From assembly GCF_900103275.1 (NCBI RefSeq), contig NZ_FNGP01000003.1, positions 372,001-436,000 on the forward strand: a stretch of 64,000 bases of DNA, given 5' to 3'. The position numbers and the translations under genes are program-made. This stretch comes from Tessaracoccus oleiagri (lineage in GTDB: Bacteria; Actinomycetota; Actinomycetes; Propionibacteriales; Propionibacteriaceae). Below, one piece after another: positions 52,244-62,464 of the stretch (position 1 is the stretch's first letter; each line of letters starts with the position of its first letter). The notes under the pieces were generated by a model. The model ran no database searches and was not told where the DNA came from. It saw only the letters and a list, made by a program, of their open reading frames with translations.

Positions 52244-54972
52244 CACTGATCGAGGATTTCGCCACCGGCTACGACTTCCCGCTCGACGACTACCAGGTCG
52301 AGGGCTGCGAGGCGCTGGCCGCGGGGGAGGGCGTGCTCGTCGCCGCCCCCACCGGCGCCGGCAAGACGGTCGTCGGCGAGTTCGCGGTCTTCCTGGCCGT
52401 CCAGCACTCCCGCAAGTGCTTCTACACGACCCCCATCAAGGCGCTCTCGAACCAGAAGTACCACGACCTCGTGGCGCGCTACGGGGCCGAGCGGGTGGGC
52501 CTGCTCACTGGGGACCTGTCCATCAACCCGGACGCGCAGATCGTCGTGATGACCACCGAGGTGCTGCGCAACATGATCTACGCGGCGTCCCCGGCGCTCA
52601 CCCATCTGGGCTACGTGGTGATGGACGAGGTCCACTACCTTGCGGACCGGTTCCGTGGCGCGGTGTGGGAGGAAGTGATCCTCGGCCTGGCCGAGTCGGT
52701 GCAGCTGGTGGCGCTGAGCGCCACGGTGAGCAACGTCGAGGACTTCGGCGCCTGGCTCGCGGAGGTGCGCGGCGACTTCGCCACCGTCGTGAGCGAGCGC
52801 CGCCCCGTGCCGCTCTACCAGCACGTCATGGTGGGCCGCCGCCTCGTGGACCTGTTCGAGGGGACCGCACCCACCGCGCTGGAGGCGCCCAGCGTGCGCG
52901 CCGCCAAGGTCAACCGCGAACTGCTCCAGGTAGCGAGGAACGAGTCCAGCCGCGTCCGCGACGACTCCCGCCGCCCCCGCGGCCGGTCCGGGCGAGGGAA
53001 GCCGGGCGGGAGGGGCGACTTCGGCGGGGAGACCCATCCGCGGTTCGCCGAGCGCCCCACGAGCCGTGCCGACGTCGCGCGCGTGCTCCAGAAGGCGCGG
53101 TACCTCCCCGCGATCTACTTCATCTTCTCCCGCGCCGGTTGCGACGCCGCGGTCGGGCAGGTCCTGAACTCCGGCGTGGTCCTCACCGAGCCCGCGGAGG
53201 CGCGGCTGCTGGGCGAGATCGCCGACCGGCACGCCGCAGGCCTCAGCCTCGCCGACCTCGACGCGCTCGGCTTCGAGGACTTCCGGCTGGCGCTCACCCA
53301 CGGCGTCGCCGCGCACCACGCCGGGCAGATCCCGGCTTTCAAGGCCATCGTCGAGGAGGGGTTCCAGACGGGAGCTCTGAAGCTCGTGTTCGCGACGGAG
53401 ACCCTCGCCCTGGGCATCAACATGCCCGCGCGGACGGTCGTGCTCGAAAAGCTGTCGAAGTACAACGGCGAGGCGCACGTCGACATCACCGCGGGCGAGT
53501 ACACCCAGCTCACGGGACGCGCCGGACGGCGGGGCATCGACGTGGAGGGCCATGCCGTCGTCCTGTGGCAGGCGGGGATGGACCCGAGGGCGGTGGCCGG
53601 TCTCGCGTCCCGCCGCACCTACCCGCTCCGGTCCAGCTTCGCGCCGAGTTACAACATGGCCGTCAACCTGATGACGACGATGGGCCGCGACCGGGCGCGC
53701 GAGATGCTCGACCAGTCCTTCTCCCAGTTCCTCACCGACAAGACGGTGGTGCAGGCGGCCCGCCAGGACCGACGGATCCGCGAGGACTTGTCCGGCCTCC
53801 AGGAGCAGATCGAGTGCCACCTGGGCGACTTCATGGAGTACGCCCAGCTCCGCGACGACCTGTCGCGGCTCGAGTCCAGCTCCGCGAAGCACCGCCGCGC
53901 CGAGCGCGTCGCGCAGACCGCGGACTCGATCGCGAGCCTCATGCCGGGCGACGTGGTGTGGGTGCCGCGGCAGGGCTGGAGCGTGGTCCTGCGCACCGGT
54001 CAGAAGCCGGCGAAGGGCGCCAAGCCCTGGGTGCAGATCATCTCGCTGGACCACACGGTCCTGAAACTCGAGCCGCACGACTTCCCGGGCCCGGTGGATG
54101 CCCAGGGCCGCATCCGCGTGCCCCGGCAGTTCCGACTCAAGGAGCGCTCGGACCGGCGCTCGCTGGTGGCCGCCCTCGGCGCGAAGGTCGAGGAGCTCGA
54201 CGAGCCGGACTTCGACGACGTCCCCACCGACGAGTCGCACGCGGCGGAGATCCAGCGGCTCCGTCGGGAGATCCGCGACCATCCCTGTCACGCCTGCGAG
54301 GACCGGGAACTGCACGCGGTCGCCGCCGCCAGGGTGCTGCGGCTCGAGCGGGAGGCCGAGCGCAACGAGGCCTCCGCGCGAGGCCGCTCGAAGTCTCTAG
54401 CGGTGCAGTTCGACCACGTCTGCGACGTGCTGGAGGAGCTCGGCTACCTGTCCGGCGACGACCTCACCGAGGCCGGGTCGATGCTCCGCCGGATCTACAA
54501 CGAACTGGACCTCGTGGCCGCCGAGGCCATCCGCCGGGGGGTGCTGAGCGACCTCGACCCGCCGCAGCTCGGCGCCGTGCTCAGCTCGCTCGTCTTCGAG
54601 TCCCGGCCTGGCCGGGACGTCATCGCGCCCCGGATGCCGGACCTGGCGAGCGAACGCGCCCAGTCGGAGCTCCGCGACGTGTGGCGGGAGGTCGGCGTCA
54701 TCGAGCGCCGGCACAAGCGTGAGCGTTCCCGCGACCTCGACATCGGCTTCGCCGAGGCGGTCTGGCGCTGGGCGTCCGGGCAGGACTTCGCGAAGGTGCT
54801 GCGCCACTCGTCGCTCGCCCCCGGCGACTTCGTCCGCTGGGTGCGGCAGGTCATCGACATCTCCGGCCAGGTGGCCCAGGCCGCCGGACCGGGCGACCTC
54901 CGGCGCAACTGCCGCACACTCATCAACCAACTCCGCCGCGGCGTGGTGGCCGCGGACATGGAGGAGGAGTAG
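52240..54972 (+). CDS. helY: Ski2/Mtr4-like DEAD/H helicase HelY
   Basis: 910 residues. Motif [15 protein letters not shown] (near residue 40), Ia [33 protein letters not shown] region, [15 protein letters not shown] and [14 protein letters not shown] are all clear. A long C-terminal part contains [14 protein letters not shown], a Cys-rich patch, and the helical bundle of Ski2-like proteins. It should unwind structured RNA or DNA; the cellular role is not settled. No ribosome site is visible: TAGGGT lies 9 bases before the ATG. Confidence 0.93.
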   Translation: MTLIEDFATGYDFPLDDYQVEGCEALAAGEGVLVAAPTGAGKTVVGEFAVFLAVQHSRKCFYTTPIKALSNQKYHDLVARYGAERVGLLTGDLSINPDAQIVVMTTEVLRNMIYAASPALTHLGYVVMDEVHYLADRFRGAVWEEVILGLAESVQLVALSATVSNVEDFGAWLAEVRGDFATVVSERRPVPLYQHVMVGRRLVDLFEGTAPTALEAPSVRAAKVNRELLQVARNESSRVRDDSRRPRGRSGRGKPGGRGDFGGETHPRFAERPTSRADVARVLQKARYLPAIYFIFSRAGCDAAVGQVLNSGVVLTEPAEARLLGEIADRHAAGLSLADLDALGFEDFRLALTHGVAAHHAGQIPAFKAIVEEGFQTGALKLVFATETLALGINMPARTVVLEKLSKYNGEAHVDITAGEYTQLTGRAGRRGIDVEGHAVVLWQAGMDPRAVAGLASRRTYPLRSSFAPSYNMAVNLMTTMGRDRAREMLDQSFSQFLTDKTVVQAARQDRRIREDLSGLQEQIECHLGDFMEYAQLRDDLSRLESSSAKHRRAERVAQTADSIASLMPGDVVWVPRQGWSVVLRTGQKPAKGAKPWVQIISLDHTVLKLEPHDFPGPVDAQGRIRVPRQFRLKERSDRRSLVAALGAKVEELDEPDFDDVPTDESHAAEIQRLRREIRDHPCHACEDRELHAVAAARVLRLEREAERNEASARGRSKSLAVQFDHVCDVLEELGYLSGDDLTEAGSMLRRIYNELDLVAAEAIRRGVLSDLDPPQLGAVLSSLVFESRPGRDVIAPRMPDLASERAQSELRDVWREVGVIERRHKRERSRDLDIGFAEAVWRWASGQDFAKVLRHSSLAPGDFVRWVRQVIDISGQVAQAAGPGDLRRNCRTLINQLRRGVVAADMEEE

Positions 54973-54985
54973 CTTCCCGCGGCGG

Positions 54986-54991
54986 TACCTT
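54986..54991 (+). promoter_or_regulatory. -10 box of a leaderless hisF transcript
   Basis: TACCTT lies 7 bases before the hisF ATG at 54999 in the 26-base gap after helY; no ribosome site is present. Confidence 0.55.
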
Positions 54992-54998
54992 GGGCGGC

Positions 54999-55760
54999 AT
55001 GGGTGTTTCTGTGCGCGTGATCCCCTGCCTCGACGTGCGAGACGGGCGAGTGGTCAAGGGAGTCAATTTCGTCAACCTCCGGGACGCGGGCGACCCCGTC
55101 GAACTGGCCGCGAAGTACTCGGGGGAGGGGGCCGACGAGCTCGTCTTCCTCGACATCTCCGCCTCCTCCGAGGGCCGCGGCACCACGCGTGAGATGGTGA
55201 CCCGTTGCGCGGAGAACGTCTTCATTCCGCTGTCGGTCGGCGGGGGAGTGCGCAGCGTCGAGGACGTCGACCTGCTGCTGCGCTCGGGGGCGGACAAGGT
55301 CGGAATCAACACCGGCGCGCTCGCGCGGCCCCAGGTGATCGACGAGATCGCCCAGCGCTTCGGCCGGCAGGTGCTGGTCCTCTCCCTCGACGCGCGCCGG
55401 GACGCGACGATGCCGTCGGGCTTCGGCGTCACGACCCACGGCGGGAGCCGGTCGGCCGGCGTCGACGCCATCGCCTGGGCGAAGGAGGCGGCCAAGCGCG
55501 GCGTGGGCGAGATCCTGCTCAACTCGATGGACGCCGACGGCACCACCGAAGGCTTCGACATCGAGATGATCCGCGCAGTGCGCGAGGTGGTCACCGTCCC
55601 TGTGATCGCGTCCGGCGGCGCCGGAGAGGTGAAGCACTTCGTCGACGCGGCGAGGGCGGGAGCCGACGCGGTGCTGGCGGCGAGCGTCTTCCACTATGGC
55701 AAGCTGACGGTGGGCCAGGTCAAGGACGGCATGCGGGCCGCCGGCATCAACGTTCGATAG
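54999..55760 (+). CDS. hisF: Imidazole glycerol phosphate synthase cyclase subunit HisF
   Basis: 253 residues, the usual size. [19 protein letters not shown] has the catalytic Asp of the first strand; [47 protein letters not shown] with the second catalytic Asp, [13 protein letters not shown] and PVIASGGAG complete the barrel. HisF cyclises PRFAR with ammonia from HisH to IGP and AICAR. No other histidine gene is in the window, so it is separated from a his operon here. Confidence 0.95.
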   Translation: MGVSVRVIPCLDVRDGRVVKGVNFVNLRDAGDPVELAAKYSGEGADELVFLDISASSEGRGTTREMVTRCAENVFIPLSVGGGVRSVEDVDLLLRSGADKVGINTGALARPQVIDEIAQRFGRQVLVLSLDARRDATMPSGFGVTTHGGSRSAGVDAIAWAKEAAKRGVGEILLNSMDADGTTEGFDIEMIRAVREVVTVPVIASGGAGEVKHFVDAARAGADAVLAASVFHYGKLTVGQVKDGMRAAGINVR

Positions 55761-55771
55761 GAGCAACACCC

Positions 55772-56167
55772 ATGGACTGTCTCTTCTGCCGGATCGTCGC
55801 CGGCGAGATCCCGTCGAAGAAGGTCTACGAGGACGAGCACGCCGTCGCGTTCCTCGACATCTCGCCCTGGCAGACGGGTCACACGCTCGTCGTGCCGAAG
55901 CGGCACACGGTCGATGCGCTGGAGGACGAGACGGTGCTCGGGGAGATCGCGCACGCCGTCGTGACGGTCGCGAACCTCCTCAAGGAACGGCTCGGGGCGT
56001 CGGCGGTGAACCTCCTCAGCAACGCGGGCGCCGACTCCGGCCAGGAGGTGTTCCACACCCACGTCCACGTCATCCCGCGCTACCCCGACAACCCGGGCAT
56101 CGGCAACGTGAAAAGCGTAGTCAGTGAGGATATCGAGGCCACCCACCGTCGGTTAGGACAGGCTTAA
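55772..56167 (+). CDS. HIT (histidine triad) family hydrolase
   Basis: 131 residues. Starts CLFCRIVAGEIPSKKVYEDE with Cys pair, contains LDISPWQTGHTLVVPKRH and the triad HTHVHVIPRY near the C-terminus. HINT-type members hydrolyse nucleoside phosphoramidates; the substrate here is unknown. AGGAG precedes the ATG and the gene lies 11 bases after hisF, so they are co-transcribed. Confidence 0.92.
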   Translation: MDCLFCRIVAGEIPSKKVYEDEHAVAFLDISPWQTGHTLVVPKRHTVDALEDETVLGEIAHAVVTVANLLKERLGASAVNLLSNAGADSGQEVFHTHVHVIPRYPDNPGIGNVKSVVSEDIEATHRRLGQA

Positions 56168-56226
56168 CTCACCCCGCGTGAATCCCGGTTTCGTGGGTGT
56201 TTAAAGTTCTTCTTGTTGGAGAACCA

Positions 56227-56247
56227 GTGCAGTGAAATCTACTGCAC
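56227..56247 (+). repeat. Perfect inverted repeat upstream of a membrane-protein gene
   Basis: GTGCAGT (56227-56233), 7 bases, ACTGCAC (56241-56247), ending 20 bases before the start codon and just upstream of the ribosome site. It could be an operator or a 5'-UTR hairpin. Confidence 0.45.
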
Positions 56248-56267
56248 GCAACGAAAGGAACACGGTC

Positions 56268-56759
56268 ATGAAGGTAGCTAAGACCGTCGGAATTCTGTCG
56301 ATCATCGCCGGAATCGTCATGGTCATCGCCGGGGCCGTCACGTGGGGCATGGTCAGCTCGCAGCTGGCCGCGGAGCGCATCACGGTGCCCCAGGACGCCA
56401 AGGCGTTCGGCGGCGAGGAGGTGCGTGGCCCCCTGACCGCGTACTACCAGGCCGACATCATCAACACGCACGCCCTGGATTCCACCGAGGGCATGACCTA
56501 CGCCGAGCTCGGCGCCGAGGTCCGCAAGGCCCAGGAGGCCGGCGATGAGGAACTCGCCGCTGAGTTCCAGCAGAAGCGCACCACCATCATGAACGCGTCG
56601 TTCCTGCGGGCGTCACTCTTCACCTCGGTGGTGTCCTACGGCATCGCCGCCCTCGTGATCGGGCTGGGTGTCATGTTCGGTCTCATCGGCTGGGCCCTCA
56701 TGAGCCTCAAGCCGGCCGTGGCCGACGTCCGCGCCGACCACGCTCACGCGACCGTCTGA
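56268..56759 (+). CDS. Two-pass membrane protein of the family often mislabelled LigA
   Basis: 163 residues from ATG 56268 with GAAAGGAA upstream. A first membrane segment (about 5-27), an external domain (FGGEEVRGPLTAYYQADIINTHAL, TYAELGAEVRKAQEAGDEELAA), then a second segment after NASFLRASLFTSVVSYGIAALVIGLGVMFGLIGWAL. This pattern is a widespread actinobacterial family sometimes annotated as aromatic ring-opening dioxygenase LigA, for which nothing in the sequence gives support. The real function is unknown. A terminator follows at 56785. Confidence 0.8.
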   Translation: MKVAKTVGILSIIAGIVMVIAGAVTWGMVSSQLAAERITVPQDAKAFGGEEVRGPLTAYYQADIINTHALDSTEGMTYAELGAEVRKAQEAGDEELAAEFQQKRTTIMNASFLRASLFTSVVSYGIAALVIGLGVMFGLIGWALMSLKPAVADVRADHAHATV

Positions 56760-56784
56760 GCAGCGTCAGCAACCTCTCGAAACG

Positions 56785-56817
56785 ACAGCGGGTCCGGGGT
56801 CTCCCCGGGCCCGCTGT
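56785..56817 (+). terminator. Terminator after the membrane-protein gene
   Basis: ACAGCGGG (56785-56792) pairs with CCCGCTGT (56810-56817), and CCGGGG with CCCCGG around a TCT loop; a TTTC follows. One T-G opposition interrupts the stem. Confidence 0.8.
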
Positions 56818-56836
56818 TTCGCGATTCGAGACGCGG

Positions 56837-56866
56837 TTGACATGGCGGCGCGCGATGCGAAACAGT
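56837..56866 (+). promoter_or_regulatory. Promoter of the ilvBNC operon
   Basis: TTGACA (56837-56842), 18-base spacer, AACAGT (56861-56866). The -10 ends 6 bases before the GTG of the leader peptide, so the transcript probably begins with that codon. Confidence 0.6.
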
Positions 56867-56872
56867 TGCACT

Positions 56873-56902
56873 GTGTCAACCACCCGTCTCGTAATTCGCT
56901 AA
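56873..56902 (+). CDS. ilvBNC leader peptide (9 codons, Leu-Val-Ile)
   Basis: GTG-TCA-ACC-ACC-CGT-CTC-GTA-ATT-CGC-TAA reads M-S-T-T-R-L-V-I-R. Three successive branched-chain codons, Leu, Val and Ile, sit just before the stop, and hairpins follow at once. This is the design of transcription-attenuation leaders for branched-chain amino acid synthesis; corynebacterial and streptomycete ilvB leaders carry comparable peptides. Translation would start on the first base of the mRNA. Confidence 0.78.
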   Translation: MSTTRLVIR

Positions 56903-56962
56903 GCGTTTCGCCACCTACGACGAAACGCTCCCTCGTGCGCCTTCCGGCCTCGGGGGTTTTTT
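56902..56962 (+). promoter_or_regulatory. ilv attenuator: two hairpins and a T-run
   Basis: AGCGTTTCG (56902-56910) pairs perfectly with CGAAACGCT (56921-56929). It begins on the last base of the leader-peptide stop. Directly after it CCCTCG (56930-56935) pairs with CGGGGG (56951-56956), with GCC/GGC inside around TTCC, followed by TTTTTT (56957-56962), a proper intrinsic terminator. Ribosome stalling at the Leu-Val-Ile codons could change which stems form. The exact antiterminator pairing is not clear to me. Confidence 0.7.
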
Positions 56963-56990
56963 ATTGGACGGCACAGATGAAGGGATAACC

Positions 56991-58729
56991 ATGGCCAAGC
57001 AGGACGGTGAACTACTCACGGGCGCCGAAGCCCTCGTTGAGTCGCTGGAGCGCGTTGGCGTCGAGGTAGCGTTCGGCATCCCCGGCGGGGCCATCCTGCC
57101 CGCCTACGACCCCCTGTTCGACTCCACGATCCGCCACATCCTGACCCGCCATGAGCAGGGCGCTGGGCACGCGGCGGAGGGCTACGCGCTCGCATCGGGC
57201 AAGATCGGCGTCTGCATCGCGACGTCCGGTCCCGGCGCCACCAACCTCGTCACCCCCATCGCCAACGCGTACATGGACTCCACCCCGCTGGTGGCGATCA
57301 CCGGCCAGGTGAACTCGGCGGCGATCGGCACCGACGCCTTCCAAGAGGCGGACATCCGCGGCATCACGATGCCCATCACGAAGCACAGCTTCCTGGTGAA
57401 GGAGACGAAGGACATCCCACTCGCGGTCAAGGAGGCCTTCCACATCGCAGGTACCGGCCGCAAGGGCCCGGTGCTCGTCGACATCGCGAAGGACGCGCTG
57501 TCGTCGAAGGCCCCGTTCGTGTGGCCGTCGGAGCTTGACCTCCCCGGCTACAAGCCGACGGTGACCCCGCACGCCCGGCAGATCCGCGCCGCGGCCAAGC
57601 TGATCAGCGAGTCCCGCCGCCCGGTCCTGTACGTCGGTGGCGGTGTGATGGCCGCCCACGCCCACCGGGAGCTGGCCGAACTCGTCGACCTGACCCAGAT
57701 CCCGGTCGTCACCACCCTGATGGCGCGCGGGGTGTTCCCCGACTCGCACGAGCTCAACATGGGCATGCCGGGCATGCACGGCACCGTCGCAGCCGTCGGG
57801 GCGCTGCAGAAGGCCGACCTCCTCGTCGCCCTCGGCACCCGCTTCGACGACCGCGTCACGGGCAAGCTCGACAGCTTCGCCGTCGACGCCAAGGTCATCC
57901 ACGCGGACATCGACCCCGCCGAGATCGGCAAGAACAAGCCCGTCGACGTGCCCATCGTGGGCGACGTGCGGGAGACGCTCCGGGAACTGGCGAAGGTCCT
58001 GGCCGACATGCCGGCGCCCGACGCGGACGCCTGGCGCGCCCAGCTGGGCACCATGAAGGACCGCTACCAGCCGAGGTGGGATCAGGCCCCCGACGGCAAG
58101 CTGTCGCCCCAGGAAGTCATCAAGCGACTGGGTGAACTGGCGCCCGCGGACACCATCTTCGTCACCGGCGTCGGCCAGCACCAGATGTGGGCGGCCCACT
58201 ACCTGCCGCACCAGACGCCGAACACCTGGCTCAACTCCGGCGGCGCCGGCACCATGGGTTACTGCGTCCCGGCGGCCATGGGCGCCAAGGTCGCCGCGCC
58301 GGATCGCATGGTGTGGGGGATCGACGGCGACGGCTGCTTCCAGATGACCAACCAGGAGCTCGTCACCTGTGCGGTCAACAACATCCCGATCAAGATCGCG
58401 GTGATCAACAACAACGTGCTGGGAATGGTCCGGCAGTGGCAGAGCCTCTTCTACGAGAACCGCTACTCCAACACCGACCTCGCCACCGAGACGTGGCCGA
58501 ACTTCCCGATGCTCGCCGAGGCGATGGGCTGCGTCGGTCTGCGGGCCACGAACGAGGAGGAGATGGAGGACGTCCTGGCGAAGGCGATGCAGATCAACGA
58601 CCGCCCGGTCGTCGTCGAGTTCGTCGTCCACAAGGACGCCATGGTGTGGCCGATGGTCCCGGCCGGCACCAGCAACGATGAGATCAAGGTGGCGCGCGAC
58701 ATGGCGCCCGAGTGGGAAGAAGAAGTCCT

Positions 58730-58733
<4 letters not shown>
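56991..58733 (+). CDS. ilvB: Acetolactate synthase large subunit
   Basis: 580 residues from ATG 56991, with GAAGG upstream. It condenses two pyruvates, or pyruvate and 2-oxobutyrate, in valine/leucine and isoleucine synthesis. The catalytic Glu lies in [15 protein letters not shown]; the FAD-binding middle has [15 protein letters not shown]; the ThDP-Mg motif is [28 protein letters not shown]. It follows the attenuator and overlaps ilvN by 4 bases. Catabolic ALS is excluded by the adjacent regulatory subunit. Confidence 0.96.
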
Positions 58734-60275
<1,542 letters not shown>

Positions 60276-60299
60276 TCCGCGGCCGACCACCGACGTGAC

Positions 60300-60328
60300 C
60301 GGGGCAGGGGAATGATTCCCCTGCCCCG
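60300..60328 (+). terminator. Terminator after ilvC
   Basis: CGGGGCAGGGGAA (60300-60312), loop TGA, TTCCCCTGCCCCG (60316-60328): a perfect 13-bp stem without a clear T-run. Confidence 0.8.
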
Positions 60329-60378
60329 AACCGTCCCGGAAATCGATAGGCTGGGTCCGCGAACCTAGGAGAGTGGAC

Positions 60379-60897
60379 GTGACCGTATTCCTGATCATCG
60401 GGATCCTCGGCCTGATGATCGTCGGGCTCTCCCTCCTGTTCGGTGAGGCCATCGACGGCCTCCTGGACCTCGACTTCCTCGGCGGTGACCTCTTCTCCAT
60501 CGCCAGCATCGCCGCCTTCCTCGGCGCCTTCGGCTTCGGCGGCGTCATCTCGCTCAGCATCGTCGACGTCACCTGGATCGCGGTGGTCGTCGGAATCCTC
60601 GCCGGTATCCTCGCCGGGTGGGGAGCGGCGGCGTTGACACGCTGGCTCAAGCGCGGCGAGACGGCCGCCTCGTTCCGCTCGGACGCCCTGGTCGGTGCCG
60701 CGGGACGGGTCATCACCGCCATCCCCGACGGCGGGTACGGCGAGGTGCGCATCTACCTCGGCGGCCGATCGCACAAGCGAGCCGCCAAGGCCGACCGCGC
60801 GATCGCGAGCGGCACCGAGGTCTGGGTCTCCAGCATCCTCTCTCCCACGGCTGTGGAGGTAACCCCCGCGGCCGGAATCGACCCACCCACCCACTGA
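60379..60897 (+). CDS. NfeD-like membrane protein, flotillin partner
   Basis: 172 residues from GTG 60379, with AGGAG 7 bases upstream; a GTG at 60373 is too close to that site. Three membrane segments (about 2-20, 37-58, 64-88) are followed by a soluble OB-like domain (SDALVGAAGRVITAIPDGGYGEVRIYLGG ... AIASGTEVWVSSILSPTAVEV), the short NfeD layout. NfeD proteins pair with SPFH/flotillin proteins, and the flotillin gene follows after 31 bases. A TAGGCT -10-like box lies about 30 bases upstream. Confidence 0.88.
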   Translation: MTVFLIIGILGLMIVGLSLLFGEAIDGLLDLDFLGGDLFSIASIAAFLGAFGFGGVISLSIVDVTWIAVVVGILAGILAGWGAAALTRWLKRGETAASFRSDALVGAAGRVITAIPDGGYGEVRIYLGGRSHKRAAKADRAIASGTEVWVSSILSPTAVEVTPAAGIDPPTH

Positions 60898-60928
60898 AGC
60901 CGCACCACCACAGAAAGAAGCGTCGTCC

Positions 60929-62428
60929 GTGCCTGAGATCCCGTCCCTGTTGTGGGGCGTCGGCGGCATCGTGCTGCTCGTCGTCCTCATCATCTGGCTC
61001 GTCGCGAGCCGCTACAAGGTCGCCCGACCCAACGAGGCCTACATCATCACCGGGCAGAAGGGGAGGGCCGTCACGAATCCGGAGACCGGCCTCGTCTCCA
61101 CGGACCTGTCCGGCCAGAAGGTCATCATGGGCGGTGGCGTGTTCGTCATCCCCTTCATCCAGCGACTCCATGTCCTCGACCTCTCGTCGCGACGCATCAT
61201 GGTCACCATCCGCAACGCCGTCTCCGGCCAGGGCGTCAAGCTCAACCTCGACGGGGTCGCGATCGTCAAGGTCGGCGGCAACGAGGACTCGATCCGGGCC
61301 GCCGCGCAGCGGTTCCTCATGCAGCAGGACGAGGTCGAGACGTTCACCCAGGAGACGCTCGCGGGGTCGCTGCGCTCCATCGTCGGTTCCCTGTCCGTGG
61401 AGCAGATCATCCGGGACCGCGCGGCCTTCGCGCAGCGGGTCGCCGACGAGGCGGAGGCGTCCCTGACGGGGCAGGGCCTCGTGCTCGACACCTTCCAGAT
61501 CCAGGACATCACCGACGACGGCTCCTACCTCTCCGACCTGGGGCGGCCGGAGTCGGCCCGCGTCGGACGGCTCGCCGCCGTCGCCGAGGCGGAGGCCCGT
61601 CGCGAGGCCGAACAGGCCCGCATCCTCGCCGAGCAGGAGATCGCCATCTCCGAACGCGCGCTCGTGCTCAAGGAGGCGGAGATCCAAGCGGAGACGGACG
61701 CCGCCAAGGCGCAGGCCGCGGCCGCGGGGCCGCTCGCCCAGGCCGACCGCGACCAGGCGATCCTCGCGGAGCAGGAGAAGGTCGCCGTCCGGCAGGCGGC
61801 CCTGAAGGAACGCCAGCTCGACACGGAGGTCCGCAAGCCCGCGGACGCGCGACGCTACGAGGTGGAGACCGACGCTCAGGGTCGCCGCCAGTCGGAGATC
61901 TACGAGGCCGAGGCACGCAAGGCCGCCTCCATCGCCGCAGCCGAGGCCGAGGCCGAGCGGCAGCGGCTCACCGGCGTCGGCGAACAGTCACGTCGCCAGG
62001 CGCTCGCAGAGGCCGAGGCCTTCGAGGGCGCCAAGCGGGGCGAGGCGGAGAAGGCCCGACGCATCGCCGAGGCTGACGCCATCCGCGCCGAGGGCGAGGC
62101 TCAAGCGGCGTCGATCGCCGCCGTCGGCAAGGCCGAGGCCGACGCGATGGACCAGCGGGCCGCCGCCTTCGCGAAGTACAACGAGGCCGCGGTGCTGCAG
62201 ATGCTCATCGAGGTGCTGCCCGAGGTCGCGGAGAAGGTGGCCGCGCCCATGGGCGCCATCGACAAGCTCACCGTCATCTCCACCGACGGGGCCGCTGCGC
62301 TGCCCCGTCAGGTCAACGACAACGTGCTCCAGACGGTCGAGATGGTCAAGAACACCACCGGGATCGACCTGCTGGGCTACCTCCAGCAGCGTACGGCGGG
62401 CACCATCAAGGGCGACGCGCAGGAGTGA
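60929..62428 (+). CDS. Flotillin-like SPFH-domain protein
   Basis: 499 residues from GTG 60929. One N-terminal membrane segment (about 9-26) is followed by the SPFH domain (RPNEAYIITGQKG, GGGVFVIPFIQRLHVLDLSSRRI, NAVSGQGVKLNLDGVAIVKVG, LAGSLRSIVGSLSVEQIIRDR). A long Ala/Glu-rich coiled coil (about 210-430) with EA repeats and a hydrophobic C-terminal oligomerisation region complete it. Flotillins scaffold membrane microdomains together with NfeD. The upstream AAAGAAG is a modest ribosome site. Confidence 0.93.
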   Translation: MPEIPSLLWGVGGIVLLVVLIIWLVASRYKVARPNEAYIITGQKGRAVTNPETGLVSTDLSGQKVIMGGGVFVIPFIQRLHVLDLSSRRIMVTIRNAVSGQGVKLNLDGVAIVKVGGNEDSIRAAAQRFLMQQDEVETFTQETLAGSLRSIVGSLSVEQIIRDRAAFAQRVADEAEASLTGQGLVLDTFQIQDITDDGSYLSDLGRPESARVGRLAAVAEAEARREAEQARILAEQEIAISERALVLKEAEIQAETDAAKAQAAAAGPLAQADRDQAILAEQEKVAVRQAALKERQLDTEVRKPADARRYEVETDAQGRRQSEIYEAEARKAASIAAAEAEAERQRLTGVGEQSRRQALAEAEAFEGAKRGEAEKARRIAEADAIRAEGEAQAASIAAVGKAEADAMDQRAAAFAKYNEAAVLQMLIEVLPEVAEKVAAPMGAIDKLTVISTDGAAALPRQVNDNVLQTVEMVKNTTGIDLLGYLQQRTAGTIKGDAQE

Positions 62429-62452
62429 CCCCCGGCTGGGCCGTCCCGGGAT

Positions 62453-62458
62453 TAGCGT
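62453..62458 (+). promoter_or_regulatory. -10 box of a leaderless MFS transcript
   Basis: TAGCGT ends 6 bases before the ATG at 62465; no ribosome site is visible. Confidence 0.5.
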
Positions 62459-62464
62459 GGGACC

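Noticed and set aside
53719-53741. Second TTGTCGGTG (minus strand) inside helY as a PafBC promoter
   Set aside because: Eight bases downstream the hexamer is GGAGAA, not TANNNT, and it lies in the middle of a conserved gene.
56268-56759. Aromatic ring-opening dioxygenase (LigA) function for the two-pass membrane protein
   Set aside because: No metal ligands or dioxygenase motifs are visible; the name is a propagated mislabel of this family.
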